NCBI GenBank assembly: GCA_964607865.1
Contig: CAZSLZ010000005.1
Coordinates: forward strand, 1-49,321
Direction of reading: 5' to 3'
DNA: 49,321 nucleotides
DNA from: CAZSLZ01 sp964607865
GTDB lineage: Bacteria; Vulcanimicrobiota; JAJTBE01; CAZSLZ01
The translations under genes were made by a program, and so were the position numbers. The notes under the pieces are model-generated. The model worked only from the letters and a program-made list of their open reading frames with translations, was not told where the DNA came from and did no database searches. Of this stretch, positions 33,781 through 42,541 are shown piece by piece (within the stretch, counting starts at the first letter, position 1; every line of letters starts with the position of its first letter).

Positions 33781-35610
33781 ATGCCTCAACAAGAGATTAC
33801 TTACGAAAAACTTGAGAGTTTTGAAACTGATGAGTTAAGAAATGTACTATCTGATATTGGCGAACCGGGTAATTATAAATATGTGCCATTGTTGTTAAAA
33901 TTGATACCCACGGCCGCTGGCGGGGCCCGCCAGGCGATTATTGATTCCCTTATTCGAATTGGCGGATTGCAGACAGTGAAACAAACCCGGGAGTTGCTTC
34001 GCTCTGAGGAAAGCAGGGAAAGAAATGCGGCAATTGAAATTATTGAAGGCATTGGAGTTGACGGAATCAAGGGCATTATTCCTTTTCTGGAAGACAGTGA
34101 TGAAGATATTCGAAAATTTGCCGTAGATATTCTGGGCAATATTGGCGAAGAATCCACGGTTAACTCGTTAATACCTTTAATAAACGATTCTGATGTCAAT
34201 GTGAGGGCTGCAGTGGCGGAAAGCCTGGGTAAAATCGGCTCTGACCTGGGAGTGGAAGCCCTTCATAGGGCCCTTAATGATATCGAATGGGTAAAGCTTT
34301 ATGCTGTGGAATCTCTTGGATCCATAGGAAACCAGGATTCCCTGGTCCACTTGCTTATGCTTATGGAAGACAAATCACCCATGATCAGGCTGGCAGCTAT
34401 CAAAGCTATAGGAAAAATTGGTGATGAAACTGCCATAGTAAGGTTAACCAGACTTCTTGGAAGGGAAAATGAAGCTCTGGATGCCCAGGTTATTGAGGCT
34501 GTTGCCGATCTTCTGGAAAAAGAAGAAATAGAAGATTCTTCAAAAACCTTTCCCGGATTGACAGAAAAAGTGGATTTAATTATAAAAGGGCTTTCTTACT
34601 CAGATCCCCGGGCCCAGGAACGGGCTGAATTTGTCCTTTCCACCATAAAGACCGATATAGCTTTGAAACATATTGTAGAATATTCCTTGAAGAACGAATA
34701 TTACCCCGATTTTTTGAGGGAAGTTTTGAGTAACGGCGGTGAATATGCCCGAAAAATAATTGAAAATGCAATTAAACAAACTGATAAGAATGTTTTGTTC
34801 TTTCTGGAAGTTCTGGGGGAACTCGGTTCTCCTGATTCTTTGCCCCTGTTATATAGTTACCTGGAATCTACCGACGAAGAAGAGCGTCAGACCGTTGTGG
34901 AAGCTATAGGAAACGTGGGAGAGGAATCTGCAGTCCCTCATCTTCTGGAGATGCTGAAAGATCCCATCGGCCATGTGCGAAGGGCTACTTCCAATGCTCT
35001 GGGCAGGATTGGTTCTGTGGGCGCCACAGGAGCTTTACTGGAAGTGTTAAGGGATAAATTTGAAGATGTGCGGTTTGCCGCGGGCAGGGCAATTGCACTT
35101 ATTGAAGGTACCAATGCGCTGAATTATTTAATTCCTTATCTCAAAAGCGAAAACGACGATGTAAGAATTGCAGCCACCTATACCATTACAAGAATCAAGG
35201 ATTACTGTCCTGAATGTGAAAAATATCTGATTAAAAACCTGGAAGACAGTAACTGGAGAGTTAGAAAATACACTATTAATGCCCTGAGCAGTTTTCTGAA
35301 TGAAAATGTTATTGATTTGTTATTGATCGCGCTCAACGATGAAAATGATGAGGTAAGAATGAGGGCGGTGGATATTCTTTCAAGGACGGGCCGTGAGGAA
35401 ATAATGGAGCAGATCATTCCGTTATCCAGAGATGATGATGTGTGGGTAAGGTTGGCGGTAGTAAAAGGGCTTTCCCAGTTCGATAACCAGAAAAGCAGGG
35501 AAACAATACACAGTATGCTGGAAGATGAATCCCCCACGGTAAGGGCAGCTGCCACAGAAGCCCTTATGGAAATAAACAGCGATGACTTATTCCTGGATTT
35601 CGAGGATTGA
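33781..35610 (+). CDS. HEAT-repeat protein in the chemosensory cluster
   Basis: This 609-residue soluble protein is made of about 15-18 HEAT/PBS-lyase-type repeats of about 31 residues, each with the pattern 'A(V/I)xxLGxIGxxxAxxxLxxLLxDxxxxVRxxA' (clear at about 85-215 and 380-600). Such alpha-solenoids bind other proteins, and in phycobilisome lyases chromophores. It has no transmembrane or catalytic segment. It begins 4 nt after cheB and is followed by cheR after 32 nt, so it is probably part of this chemosensory operon. It may bind the MCP, CheW or CheA proteins as a scaffold, but that is inference. HEAT proteins are not standard members of chemotaxis operons. Confidence 0.9.
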   Translation: MPQQEITYEKLESFETDELRNVLSDIGEPGNYKYVPLLLKLIPTAAGGARQAIIDSLIRIGGLQTVKQTRELLRSEESRERNAAIEIIEGIGVDGIKGIIPFLEDSDEDIRKFAVDILGNIGEESTVNSLIPLINDSDVNVRAAVAESLGKIGSDLGVEALHRALNDIEWVKLYAVESLGSIGNQDSLVHLLMLMEDKSPMIRLAAIKAIGKIGDETAIVRLTRLLGRENEALDAQVIEAVADLLEKEEIEDSSKTFPGLTEKVDLIIKGLSYSDPRAQERAEFVLSTIKTDIALKHIVEYSLKNEYYPDFLREVLSNGGEYARKIIENAIKQTDKNVLFFLEVLGELGSPDSLPLLYSYLESTDEEERQTVVEAIGNVGEESAVPHLLEMLKDPIGHVRRATSNALGRIGSVGATGALLEVLRDKFEDVRFAAGRAIALIEGTNALNYLIPYLKSENDDVRIAATYTITRIKDYCPECEKYLIKNLEDSNWRVRKYTINALSSFLNENVIDLLLIALNDENDEVRMRAVDILSRTGREEIMEQIIPLSRDDDVWVRLAVVKGLSQFDNQKSRETIHSMLEDESPTVRAAATEALMEINSDDLFLDFED

Positions 35611-35642
35611 TAAACAATAGAATTTGGCAAGGTGACAGATAG

Positions 35643-36470
35643 ATGAAATTGAACACCACGGATTTCCGGTTGTTTCGTGACTTTGTTTATGACCTGACCG
35701 GAATATACTTTGAAGAGACAAAAAAATATCTTCTGGAGAGAAGAATTGAAAGAAGAATGGATGAACTGGGCGCTGCCACGGTCCGGGAATATTATTATCT
35801 TTTAAAAGCTGATAACCGGGGCAGTGAAGTGGCGAACCTGATAAATGCAGTAACCACCAACGAAACTTACTTCTTCAGAAATATCTCTCATATAAAGTTA
35901 CTGGGTGAAGAATTATTGCCCGGTCTTATCAAACAAAAAAGAAAAGAAGGCAAGTTAAACCTGAAATTATGGAGCGCTGCCTGCTCCACCGGTGAGGAAC
36001 CATACACCCTGGCAATAAATGTATTGGAAAATATTGAAGATATTCATAAATGGAATGTTCAGATTCTTGCCAACGATATTAACCGACAGGTTTTGAATGC
36101 TGCCCGAAGAGGTGTTTACGGAAAAAGATCTGTCAAGGAAGTTCATTCATATTACCTTCAAAAATATTTTACACCAAAAGACAGAGGTTATGAGGTTACC
36201 CGGGATTTGAAACAGCTTGTCAGATTTTTTCATATGAACATTATTGACGAAAAACAAATGAAAAATATTAAGGATGTTGATATTATTTTCTGTAGAAATG
36301 TGTTGATTTATTTTGATACGAAATCCAGAAAAAAAGCTGTGGATCTCATGTATGATTCCCTGACCCGGGGCGGTTATATTTTCCTGGGCCATTCCGAATC
36401 CATGAGCAGAATAAGCACAGCTTACAAGCTTGTTAAATACAAAAACGGTATTATATATAAGAAGGAGTAG
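35643..36470 (+). CDS. cheR: Chemoreceptor methyltransferase CheR
   Basis: This 275-residue enzyme methylates chemoreceptor glutamates using S-adenosylmethionine. It has a helical N-terminal domain with 'NAVTTNETYFFRN' and a Rossmann domain with 'WSAACSTGEEPYTLAI' (SAM binding) and 'VDIIFCRNVLIYFD', a CheR hallmark. No TPR or extra domain is present. It ends with TAG just before cheY (7-nt gap). It partners with CheB in this cluster for adaptation of the MCP at 28809. Confidence 0.96.
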   Translation: MKLNTTDFRLFRDFVYDLTGIYFEETKKYLLERRIERRMDELGAATVREYYYLLKADNRGSEVANLINAVTTNETYFFRNISHIKLLGEELLPGLIKQKRKEGKLNLKLWSAACSTGEEPYTLAINVLENIEDIHKWNVQILANDINRQVLNAARRGVYGKRSVKEVHSYYLQKYFTPKDRGYEVTRDLKQLVRFFHMNIIDEKQMKNIKDVDIIFCRNVLIYFDTKSRKKAVDLMYDSLTRGGYIFLGHSESMSRISTAYKLVKYKNGIIYKKE

Positions 36471-36477
36471 ATAAACA

Positions 36478-36840
36478 ATGTCTTCGATCCTGGTAGTGGA
36501 CGATTCCAAAACAATTAGAAACTTACTTGAGTACATATTGAAAACTCATGGCCATCAGGTTGACAAGGCTGACGACGGGTTGATAGCTTTGGAAATGGTA
36601 TTTTCTGGAAATTATGATCTTGTTATTACCGATATAAATATGCCCAGAATGGATGGCCTGGAGTTTATAAAGCAGGTAAGAGAGCTGGAAGAATATAAGT
36701 TTTTGCCCATAGTAGTCCTGACCACCGAGTCAAAAGAAGAAGACCGGCGGAAAGGAATAAAAGCTGGGGCTAATGTATATCTTGTCAAACCATCAGACCC
36801 GGAAACCCTTATAGCAAATGTAAAGATGCTCTTGGCCTGA
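36478..36840 (+). CDS. cheY: CheY-type single-domain response regulator
   Basis: This 120-residue single receiver domain has the acidic pocket (D8, D9), phospho-acceptor D52 ('ITDINMPRMDG'), the Thr switch (T82/T83) and K104 ('LVKPS'), so it should be phosphorylatable. It would bind the FliM motif cluster and control rotor switching. It lies between cheR and cheA, 16 nt from cheA. It is the only free CheY in the window. Its likely phosphodonor CheA is unusual (see cheA), so the source of its phosphate is an open point. Confidence 0.95.
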   Translation: MSSILVVDDSKTIRNLLEYILKTHGHQVDKADDGLIALEMVFSGNYDLVITDINMPRMDGLEFIKQVRELEEYKFLPIVVLTTESKEEDRRKGIKAGANVYLVKPSDPETLIANVKMLLA

Positions 36841-36856
36841 TAAGGAGTTGCCAATA

Positions 36857-38911
36857 ATGAAAAAGAATAATGATACTCATGAAGCAAAGACCGATGTGCT
36901 TGTTTCCCAATTGGATATGGCAGTTTCCATGTTCAATATGAACCCCGGAGACATTCTGGTTCTTGAGGAATTGATTGAAGCTCTGGAAGAAATACAGAAT
37001 TCCCGGGTTATTACCCTTGATAAAAACGATGAACTCATAAGCAATTTGTTGCAGGTTATCGAAATGCTAATTATTTCACCGAAGCTTGTTAATGACGAAT
37101 ATGCTTCATTTCTGGCTGAAGCCTGTAACAGCCTGGCAGACGCTCTTAAAACCGGAGGAAAAGAGAACTTTGAAGAATTGCAGGTTCAACTGTTTGCCTC
37201 ACAGACAATAATTGAAAAATTAAGAGAAGAAGAAACCGACATGCAAGCTGGGGAAGAAACCACCGAATTCAGCCCTGATGAAATAGATGAATCAAGTTTC
37301 ACATATTTTACAAATGCGGTTCATCAACATATAACCACCATATATGAATCAATTAACAGGCTTAAAAAAGGCGTTGTTCAGAACCAGTACGACAACTTGC
37401 TTCGGTCTATTCAGGGAATCAGAGGCGCAGCGAAATTTATTAATCACATTGAAATGGCTTTATTTGCCGAGAATCTGAAAAACCAGTTAAAGAACATAAA
37501 ACCTTCCGAAAAAAACAGTGTTGTTTTTTTCGATTTGTTGGAATCTATAAAAGAATTTGTAAAAATAATAGAAAAGTATATAGCTGAAAATTCCCCTCAG
37601 AGTGAAGTTGAAACAGCAGTTTCTGAAAAAAGAGAATTTCAGCAGCAGGCCCTGCCCGAGCCCGGAAACAATTTAAACATCAAGCCAGTTTCCGCAAAAA
37701 AGGTTTCCAGGGGCAGTAAATCCATAAGAATTCCTGTGGGCAAAATCAATGTTTTAATGAATTCCATTGAAGAATTGCTGATTATTAATTCAGCCCTGGG
37801 AGAGTTGAGGAAGGAGCTGGAAAAGGCACACACAAATTCAGCCCAGTCAAAGGAGCTGAACAAGATATTCATGCATTTCATTAAAACCACCGAAGTTTTA
37901 TACAATAAACTCATATCCATGCGTATGGCTCCGGTTCGCTCCTTATTCAAGAAATTCGAGGGTGTAATTCTTGAATTATCCAGGGAGCAGAAAAAAGACA
38001 TAGATGTGAGAATTTTTGGTGAAGAAACTGAAGTGGACCGCCTGGTTCTGGAGACCCTGAAAGATCCTCTGATTCACCTGGTTCGGAACGCCGTAGATCA
38101 CGGTGTGGAAACACCTGAAGAAAGAGCCGGAAACGGGAAATCCCCCCAGGGTGTAGTTATGCTGAGAGCCTTCAATGATATAAATTCGGTGGTAATCGAA
38201 ATCGAAGATAACGGCAAAGGCATAGACTGGCTCAAAATCAGGGAAAAAGTGGTTTCAAAGGGCCTGCTGAGCCAAGATGAAGCGCAAATGATGAATGAAG
38301 GAGAAGTTCTTGACTTCATCTTTAAACCCGGTTTCAGCACTGCGGAGAAAATAACCAATATATCTGGCCGGGGTGTAGGCATGGACGTGGTAAAAACAGC
38401 CATAGAAAAAATGAACGGCACCATTAATATTGATACTACGCCGGGTAAGGGCACCTGCTTTATAATAAGGTTACCTCTGGCAATGACCATGATAGATGCA
38501 ATTTTAATTAAAGCTGGCAATGAAACCTACTCAATACCGGCGGATATTGTTCAAAAGATTTTAAAAGTTAACAGAAAGACATTTCATGAAATTTACAACC
38601 GTAAGGTTTTGCCCCTGAAGGACACCACCTTGCCTTATGGTTATTTGACCCAGGTTCTGGATATCAGCGAGGGGCCGTCCCCCCAGGACCGGAATGAAAT
38701 AGCCACCCTGCTGATTCGTTGTAACGATTCTCTTGTAGCCTTGGGAGTAGATGAAATCATCGGCAAACAAAAAGTCGTCATAAAAAACCTGGGCGGGTTG
38801 CTAAGCTCAATTAAATGTATTTCCGGAGCCAGCATTCATGGCGATGGAAATATTCTGCTGATGCTGGACGGAGAGGAAGTCGGAGACGTAATTAAAAAAC
38901 TGGCAAGTTAG
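36857..38911 (+). CDS. cheA: CheA-type histidine kinase with altered P1 domain
   Basis: This 684-residue kinase reads as an N-terminal helical extension (1-140), a P1/Hpt-like domain (about 145-245), a Ser/Lys linker, a P3 dimerisation helix pair (about 285-375), a P4 ATPase (about 380-540) and a P5 CheW-like domain (545-684). The ATPase motifs are intact (N box 'HLVRNAVDHG', G1 'DNGKGID', F box 'IFKPGFSTA', G2 'GRGVGMDVV'). The P1 phospho-site, normally H in 'HxxKGxA', reads 'IQGIRGAA': Q186, codon CAG. There is no obvious P2. It may lack P1 autophosphorylation. The ATG at 36857 (AAGGAG upstream) is chosen; a TTG at 36848 is in frame. It is the last gene of the operon and a terminator follows. 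Confidence 0.94.
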   Translation: MKKNNDTHEAKTDVLVSQLDMAVSMFNMNPGDILVLEELIEALEEIQNSRVITLDKNDELISNLLQVIEMLIISPKLVNDEYASFLAEACNSLADALKTGGKENFEELQVQLFASQTIIEKLREEETDMQAGEETTEFSPDEIDESSFTYFTNAVHQHITTIYESINRLKKGVVQNQYDNLLRSIQGIRGAAKFINHIEMALFAENLKNQLKNIKPSEKNSVVFFDLLESIKEFVKIIEKYIAENSPQSEVETAVSEKREFQQQALPEPGNNLNIKPVSAKKVSRGSKSIRIPVGKINVLMNSIEELLIINSALGELRKELEKAHTNSAQSKELNKIFMHFIKTTEVLYNKLISMRMAPVRSLFKKFEGVILELSREQKKDIDVRIFGEETEVDRLVLETLKDPLIHLVRNAVDHGVETPEERAGNGKSPQGVVMLRAFNDINSVVIEIEDNGKGIDWLKIREKVVSKGLLSQDEAQMMNEGEVLDFIFKPGFSTAEKITNISGRGVGMDVVKTAIEKMNGTINIDTTPGKGTCFIIRLPLAMTMIDAILIKAGNETYSIPADIVQKILKVNRKTFHEIYNRKVLPLKDTTLPYGYLTQVLDISEGPSPQDRNEIATLLIRCNDSLVALGVDEIIGKQKVVIKNLGGLLSSIKCISGASIHGDGNILLMLDGEEVGDVIKKLAS

Positions 38912-38971
38912 ATAATAGCGGTTTTTTGATTTTGAATCAACAGGCAATAAAAAAAATCAAGGTTTAACAAG

Positions 38972-38997
38972 AAAATTGCCCTTTTCAGGGCAATTTT
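38972..38997 (+). terminator. Rho-independent terminator after cheA
   Basis: AAAATTGCCC (38972-38981) pairs perfectly with GGGCAATTTT (38988-38997) around a 6-nt loop, with a T run at the 3' side. The stem is flanked by A and T, so it could work in both directions. It lies 60 nt after the cheA stop and closes the chemosensory operon. Confidence 0.82.
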
Positions 38998-39076
38998 ATA
39001 TTCAGGGTTAATTATAATTTATACTAATTCCCAAAAAACCTCAACGGTTGTAAAAAAAACGAAATCTACACAAAAA

Positions 39077-39524
39077 CGTCATCATTAGAAGCGACAGCGA
39101 TGTGGCGATCTCTCCCCATCTGGAATGGGGGAATGTATTATTCGCATTGTAACTGGAAAAAAAAGCGAAAGATTTGGTCGCTCGCTGACGCAAGATACAT
39201 GGGTAAGAACCAACCTGATCTGAATTGAGATTGCCACGGTTTCTTCGAAACCTCGCAATGACAGGCTTCAGGCAGGTTACTTGTCATCACGAGGAGCGTA
39301 TGTTTTCTGCCCAGAAAAATTTCGTCATCGCGAGGAGCGTCGAGCGATGTGGCGATCTCTGTACCATCCCAGTTAAGAATTGGGGAGCATATTGTTCGCA
39401 TTATAGTTTTTCAACCGGCAAAAATCCGGTTGCTCACGAACGCAAGGTAAGTGGGTTTAGAAAAACCTGGTGGGTGTGGCGCAGGCGCCCTTTTTATAAA
39501 GGGTAAACATATCGTTCGCCGTTT
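39077..39524. repeat. Tract of dispersed repeat elements (two families)
   Basis: Family 1 has the ends GTCATYGCGAGG and GGCGATCTC, like the short dispersed repeat found in many bacterial genomes. Copies lie at 39078-39112 (+), 39227-39262 (inverted), 39283-39299 (partial, +) and 39324-39359 (+). Family 2 begins around CATATTGTTCGCATTGTA, contains a variable hairpin (AACCGG-loop-CCGGTT at 39413-39431) and ends in CGCAAGGTAAGTGGGT. Copies lie at 39136-39210 and 39388-39465, with a fragment at 39500-39524. Families 1 and 2 alternate. Further copies lie at 43908-44039 on the other side of the hydrogenase operon. Confidence 0.75.
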
Positions 39525-39874
39525 TAATTTACTGTTATTTCACCCTTTTTCCTGGTTCACAGGTCAACCTGCCAGAATAGAAGAATTTAAAATTGCTATA
39601 TTGCAATAACAGCATGGTTGCCAGTCATACTCACTAAAAACAGAAAAGAAAACATATGTTTCGAAAACGCAGGCAGCGAACGAAAACCAGCGGGAATTTC
39701 CGGCAGAGATATGAAGCAATCAATAACAGAAACCATAAAGATTGCATTATTTGTTATAGAAGGAAGTAATTCAGTATCGTTGAAATTATTTATTAATAAA
39801 CTTAAAAATTTTACTATATCCAATTTTTATTTGTAACTATATAAAGTAAATTCAAGTTAAGGACTGATTTTTAA

Positions 39875-40930
39875 ATGCAAGGAAAAGCTGTGGTTTTGGA
39901 AAAAGCCCGGTTGGATGACTGGGTTAAACAATTGAAGGGGAATTACACGGTTTGCGGCCCTACTTTTGGGATGAAAGAGTATCATTTCAAGGAGATAGAT
40001 GAGGATCATCCCCTGGATATGAATTATACTCGTACTGTGATACCGCCCAAGAAATATCTGCATCCCCAGCGGGAGACATTGGCAGTTTACAAAAGGGGAG
40101 AACATGTGGACTGGGATTTGCCAGAGTACGATAAAAAGACTGTGGTTCTGGGGGTACACCCCTGCGACGCCCGTGCCATTCTCACTTATGATGTGGTTTT
40201 CGGAGGAGATATTCCGGATCCCTTCTATTGGCGGAGGAGAGAGAATACCATTATAGTTGCCACTACCTGCACCAGTCCCGACGAGCATTGTTTCTGCCTA
40301 ACATGGGATAAATGCGGCCCAACTATGGATAAAGAAGGTTATGATTTGCTGATGACTGATATCGGTGAAAAATTCCTGATTGAGGTAGGAAGCCTGGAAG
40401 GCAGTATGCTGGTACAGAGCGACCTGTTTTATGTTGCCACTGAAGAGGATCTGCAGAAGAAAGAAAAACTGGCAGAGGAAATCAGGAAAAAGGTTCGCAG
40501 GCTTTCTCCCGATGGCAATGAACTGCCTGATTTTCTGAAGAAGCACTATGAACATCCGGCCTGGGACATTGAAACCCAGAAGTGTGTTTCCTGTGGTTCG
40601 TGTACCCTTGTATGCCCTACCTGTTTTTGTTACCATGTTGAAGATTTCAACCGTTGGAACCTGAAGGATGGAAACAGGGTACGGATCTGGGATTCCTGCC
40701 AGTTGATAGATTTCGCCGAGGTCGCCATGGGCGAGAATTTCAGAAAAGACCGGGGCGCCCGGTTAAAATGGAGGATTTATCACAAGCTGGCCTATTGGCC
40801 CGAGCAGTTCAACACCTTTGGTTGCACCGGTTGCGGAAGATGCATTGAATATTGCATGGCAGATATCGATATGACCGAAGCTATCGACAATATAAAAGAA
40901 AGCTGGGAAGGGGGCAAGATTAATGCATAA
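39875..40930 (+). CDS. hydB: Group 3b [NiFe] hydrogenase, iron-sulfur (sulfhydrogenase beta) subunit HydB
   Basis: This 351-residue electron-transfer subunit has two ferredoxin-type [4Fe-4S] motifs, C237-x2-C240-x2-C243-x3-C247 and C317-x2-C320-x2-C323-x3-C327. A conserved N-terminal domain of the HydB/AsrA type ('VLGVHPCDARAI', residues 91-102) has extra cysteines at 132, 139 and 141. It matches the beta subunit of archaeal and bacterial soluble sulfhydrogenase (also called Shy or cytoplasmic hydrogenase I). It is the first of four genes hydB-hydG-hydD-hydA, overlapping hydG by 8 nt. AAGGA lies 11 nt before the ATG. The proposed role is electron transfer between the small subunit and the HydG flavoprotein. 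Confidence 0.93.
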   Translation: MQGKAVVLEKARLDDWVKQLKGNYTVCGPTFGMKEYHFKEIDEDHPLDMNYTRTVIPPKKYLHPQRETLAVYKRGEHVDWDLPEYDKKTVVLGVHPCDARAILTYDVVFGGDIPDPFYWRRRENTIIVATTCTSPDEHCFCLTWDKCGPTMDKEGYDLLMTDIGEKFLIEVGSLEGSMLVQSDLFYVATEEDLQKKEKLAEEIRKKVRRLSPDGNELPDFLKKHYEHPAWDIETQKCVSCGSCTLVCPTCFCYHVEDFNRWNLKDGNRVRIWDSCQLIDFAEVAMGENFRKDRGARLKWRIYHKLAYWPEQFNTFGCTGCGRCIEYCMADIDMTEAIDNIKESWEGGKINA

Positions 40931-41753
40931 CACAAAACTTTATACTCCCTTGAAAGCTAATGTTACTAAAATAAAAAAGCAGACCCCTGACACAAAAACC
41001 TACACCCTGGAAGTAGAAGGCGGCAAATTCAAGTTCAAACCCGGCCAGTTCAATATGGTTTCCATAATGGGTTACGGCGAATGCCCGATTTCCATCTCTT
41101 CCAGCCCGCTGGAAACTGAAACTATAGATCATACCATTCGGGCGGTGGGCAGTATGACCAACCTGATAGACGGTTTCAAAGAAGGCTCGGTTCTGGGTTT
41201 ACGGGGCCCTTATGGAAATTCCTGGCCTGTGGAAGAAGCCCGGGGTAAAAATGTTTTAATAGTAGTGGGCGGAATAGGCCTTGCTCCACTGCGTCCCTTT
41301 ATTTATCAGATGTTCGGGCAGAGAGAGGATTTTAAGAAAATCCAGATTCTATATGGAGCTCGTACCCCCGATGATATGCTGTTTACTGATGAATTTGATT
41401 TTATGGGAAACCAGCCCGATACCCATTTGTATCTGACTGTGGATAAAGCTCCCGAGAATAGGAAATGGGAGCATGGCGTGGGTGTGGTAACCACCTTATA
41501 TGAAGAAGCGGATATGAACCCTGCCAATACCATTGCAGTTACCTGTGGCCCCGAGATTATGATGCGGTTTGTATGCCGGGGATTGGTTTCCAGAGGATTT
41601 TAGCAGCCCCAGATTTATCTTTCAATGGAAAGAAGAATGAAATGCGGGGTCGGCAAATGCGGCCATTGTCAATTGGGACAATATTTTGTCTGTAAACATG
41701 GGCCCGTATTCAGTTACGATCAGGTGGCTGAATTGCCCGATACTTTATTATAA
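40923..41753 (+). CDS. hydG: Hydrogenase FAD/NAD(P)-binding subunit HydG, interrupted by an in-frame TAG
   Basis: The reading frame codes for a ferredoxin-NADP reductase-like subunit: an FAD domain (about 5-105, 'KFKPGQFNMVSI') and an NAD(P) domain ('LIVVGGIGLAPLRP', about 116-129). Codon 227 (41601-41603) is TAG, directly after 'CRGLVSRGF'. The same frame then continues with 'QPQIYLSMERRMKCG', the [2Fe-2S] ligands C241, C246, C249 and C257, and stops at TAA 41751-41753. The family reads straight through this point. The 226-residue product would thus lack the cluster. TAG is the ordinary stop of hypF, cheR and cheA, so a recoded code is unlikely. This could be a nonsense mutation (CAG to TAG), an error, or leaky read-through. 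Confidence 0.88.
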
Positions 41754-41773
41754 TTTGAAAAAGGTGAGTTTTT

Positions 41774-42541
41774 ATGTCGGTACCAAAAATTGCTGTTTAT
41801 AAATTTTCTTCCTGCGCCGGTTGCCAACTCCAGTTCATAAATTTCGAGAGCGAAATGCTGGACCTGGTGGGGCAGGTGGATATAAGATATTTCAAGGAGG
41901 CCACCAGCCTGGATGCAGAAGGCCCTTATGACATCGGGTTTGTGGAAGGCTCCATAACCTGCAGGCATGAAGAGGAAAGGATCCTCAAAGCCAGGGACGA
42001 TTGCAAGGTTATCATTGCTCTGGGCGCCTGCGCCTGCGAGGGTTGTATTAATACCATGAAAAATTATCGCCCCATTGAAAAACAGGTGGAACGGGTCTAT
42101 GAATATCCCGAATATATCGAAACCTTTGACAAGGCTTTCGGAATTGATCATTTTATCAAGGTCGATGCCTACATTCATGGCTGTCCTGTGGACAGGGTGG
42201 AATTGCGGGAGATGACTACAGCCTTCCTGTTGAACAAGAAGCCGTTCATGCGGCCCCACGCGGTTTGTGTGGAGTGCAAACTTAACGAGAACGAATGCCT
42301 GTTATTAAGCCAGAATGCCTTATGCCTGGGTTCAGTAACCCGCGGCGGCTGCCATGCAATTTGCACCACCCATGGCCGTCCCTGTTTCGGATGCAGGGGC
42401 CCCAATGTGGATGCTGATCCGGTGGCGCTGGTTAATATTTTCCGGCGTCTGGGATACGATGATGACGAAATAAAACGAAGATTCAAATATTTTTCCGGTG
42501 AAACCCCGGCGTTCCGGAAAGGAGCTGAAGCCTGTGTCTAA
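41774..42541 (+). CDS. hydD: Group 3b [NiFe] hydrogenase small (delta) subunit HydD
   Basis: This 255-residue small subunit carries the iron-sulfur relay next to the active site. The proximal cluster motif 'SSCAGCQLQF' gives C14 and C17, followed by 'LGACACEGC' (C85, C87 and C90) and 'HGCP' (C137). Further clusters are provided by 'CVECK', 'CHAICTTHGRPCFGCRGP' and surrounding cysteines. No twin-arginine signal is present, so the enzyme is cytoplasmic as in group 3. AAGGTGAG precedes the ATG at 41774. It is separated from hydG by 20 nt and its 3' end overlaps hydA by 8 nt. Confidence 0.95.
   Translation: MSVPKIAVYKFSSCAGCQLQFINFESEMLDLVGQVDIRYFKEATSLDAEGPYDIGFVEGSITCRHEEERILKARDDCKVIIALGACACEGCINTMKNYRPIEKQVERVYEYPEYIETFDKAFGIDHFIKVDAYIHGCPVDRVELREMTTAFLLNKKPFMRPHAVCVECKLNENECLLLSQNALCLGSVTRGGCHAICTTHGRPCFGCRGPNVDADPVALVNIFRRLGYDDDEIKRRFKYFSGETPAFRKGAEACV

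Larger units (their letters stand above)
38912..39874. other. 963-nt gene-free interval before the hydrogenase operon
   Basis: Apart from the cheA terminator, I see no convincing gene here. The first 600 nt hold a tract of dispersed repeats (39077-39524). The last 300 nt are AT-rich. They contain a short inverted repeat (ATTGC-TATATT-GCAAT, 39592-39607) and should carry the promoter of hydB, though no clear -35/-10 pair is visible. Short open frames around 39596-39836 on both strands lack ribosome-binding sites and any family resemblance. Confidence 0.6.

Noticed and set aside
39077..39524. Possible CRISPR array
   Set aside because: Repeats are of two kinds, partly inverted, unevenly spaced and divergent. 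No cas genes are seen.
39596..39836. Two open frames of 72-75 codons on opposite strands
   Set aside because: No convincing ribosome-binding sites, alternative start codon, no motif and AT-rich repeat-adjacent DNA.
41601..41753. Genome-wide reassignment of TAG to explain the hydG interruption
   Set aside because: TAG is the normal last codon of hypF, cheR, cheA and the Gly-rich gene, so it is used as a stop in this window.
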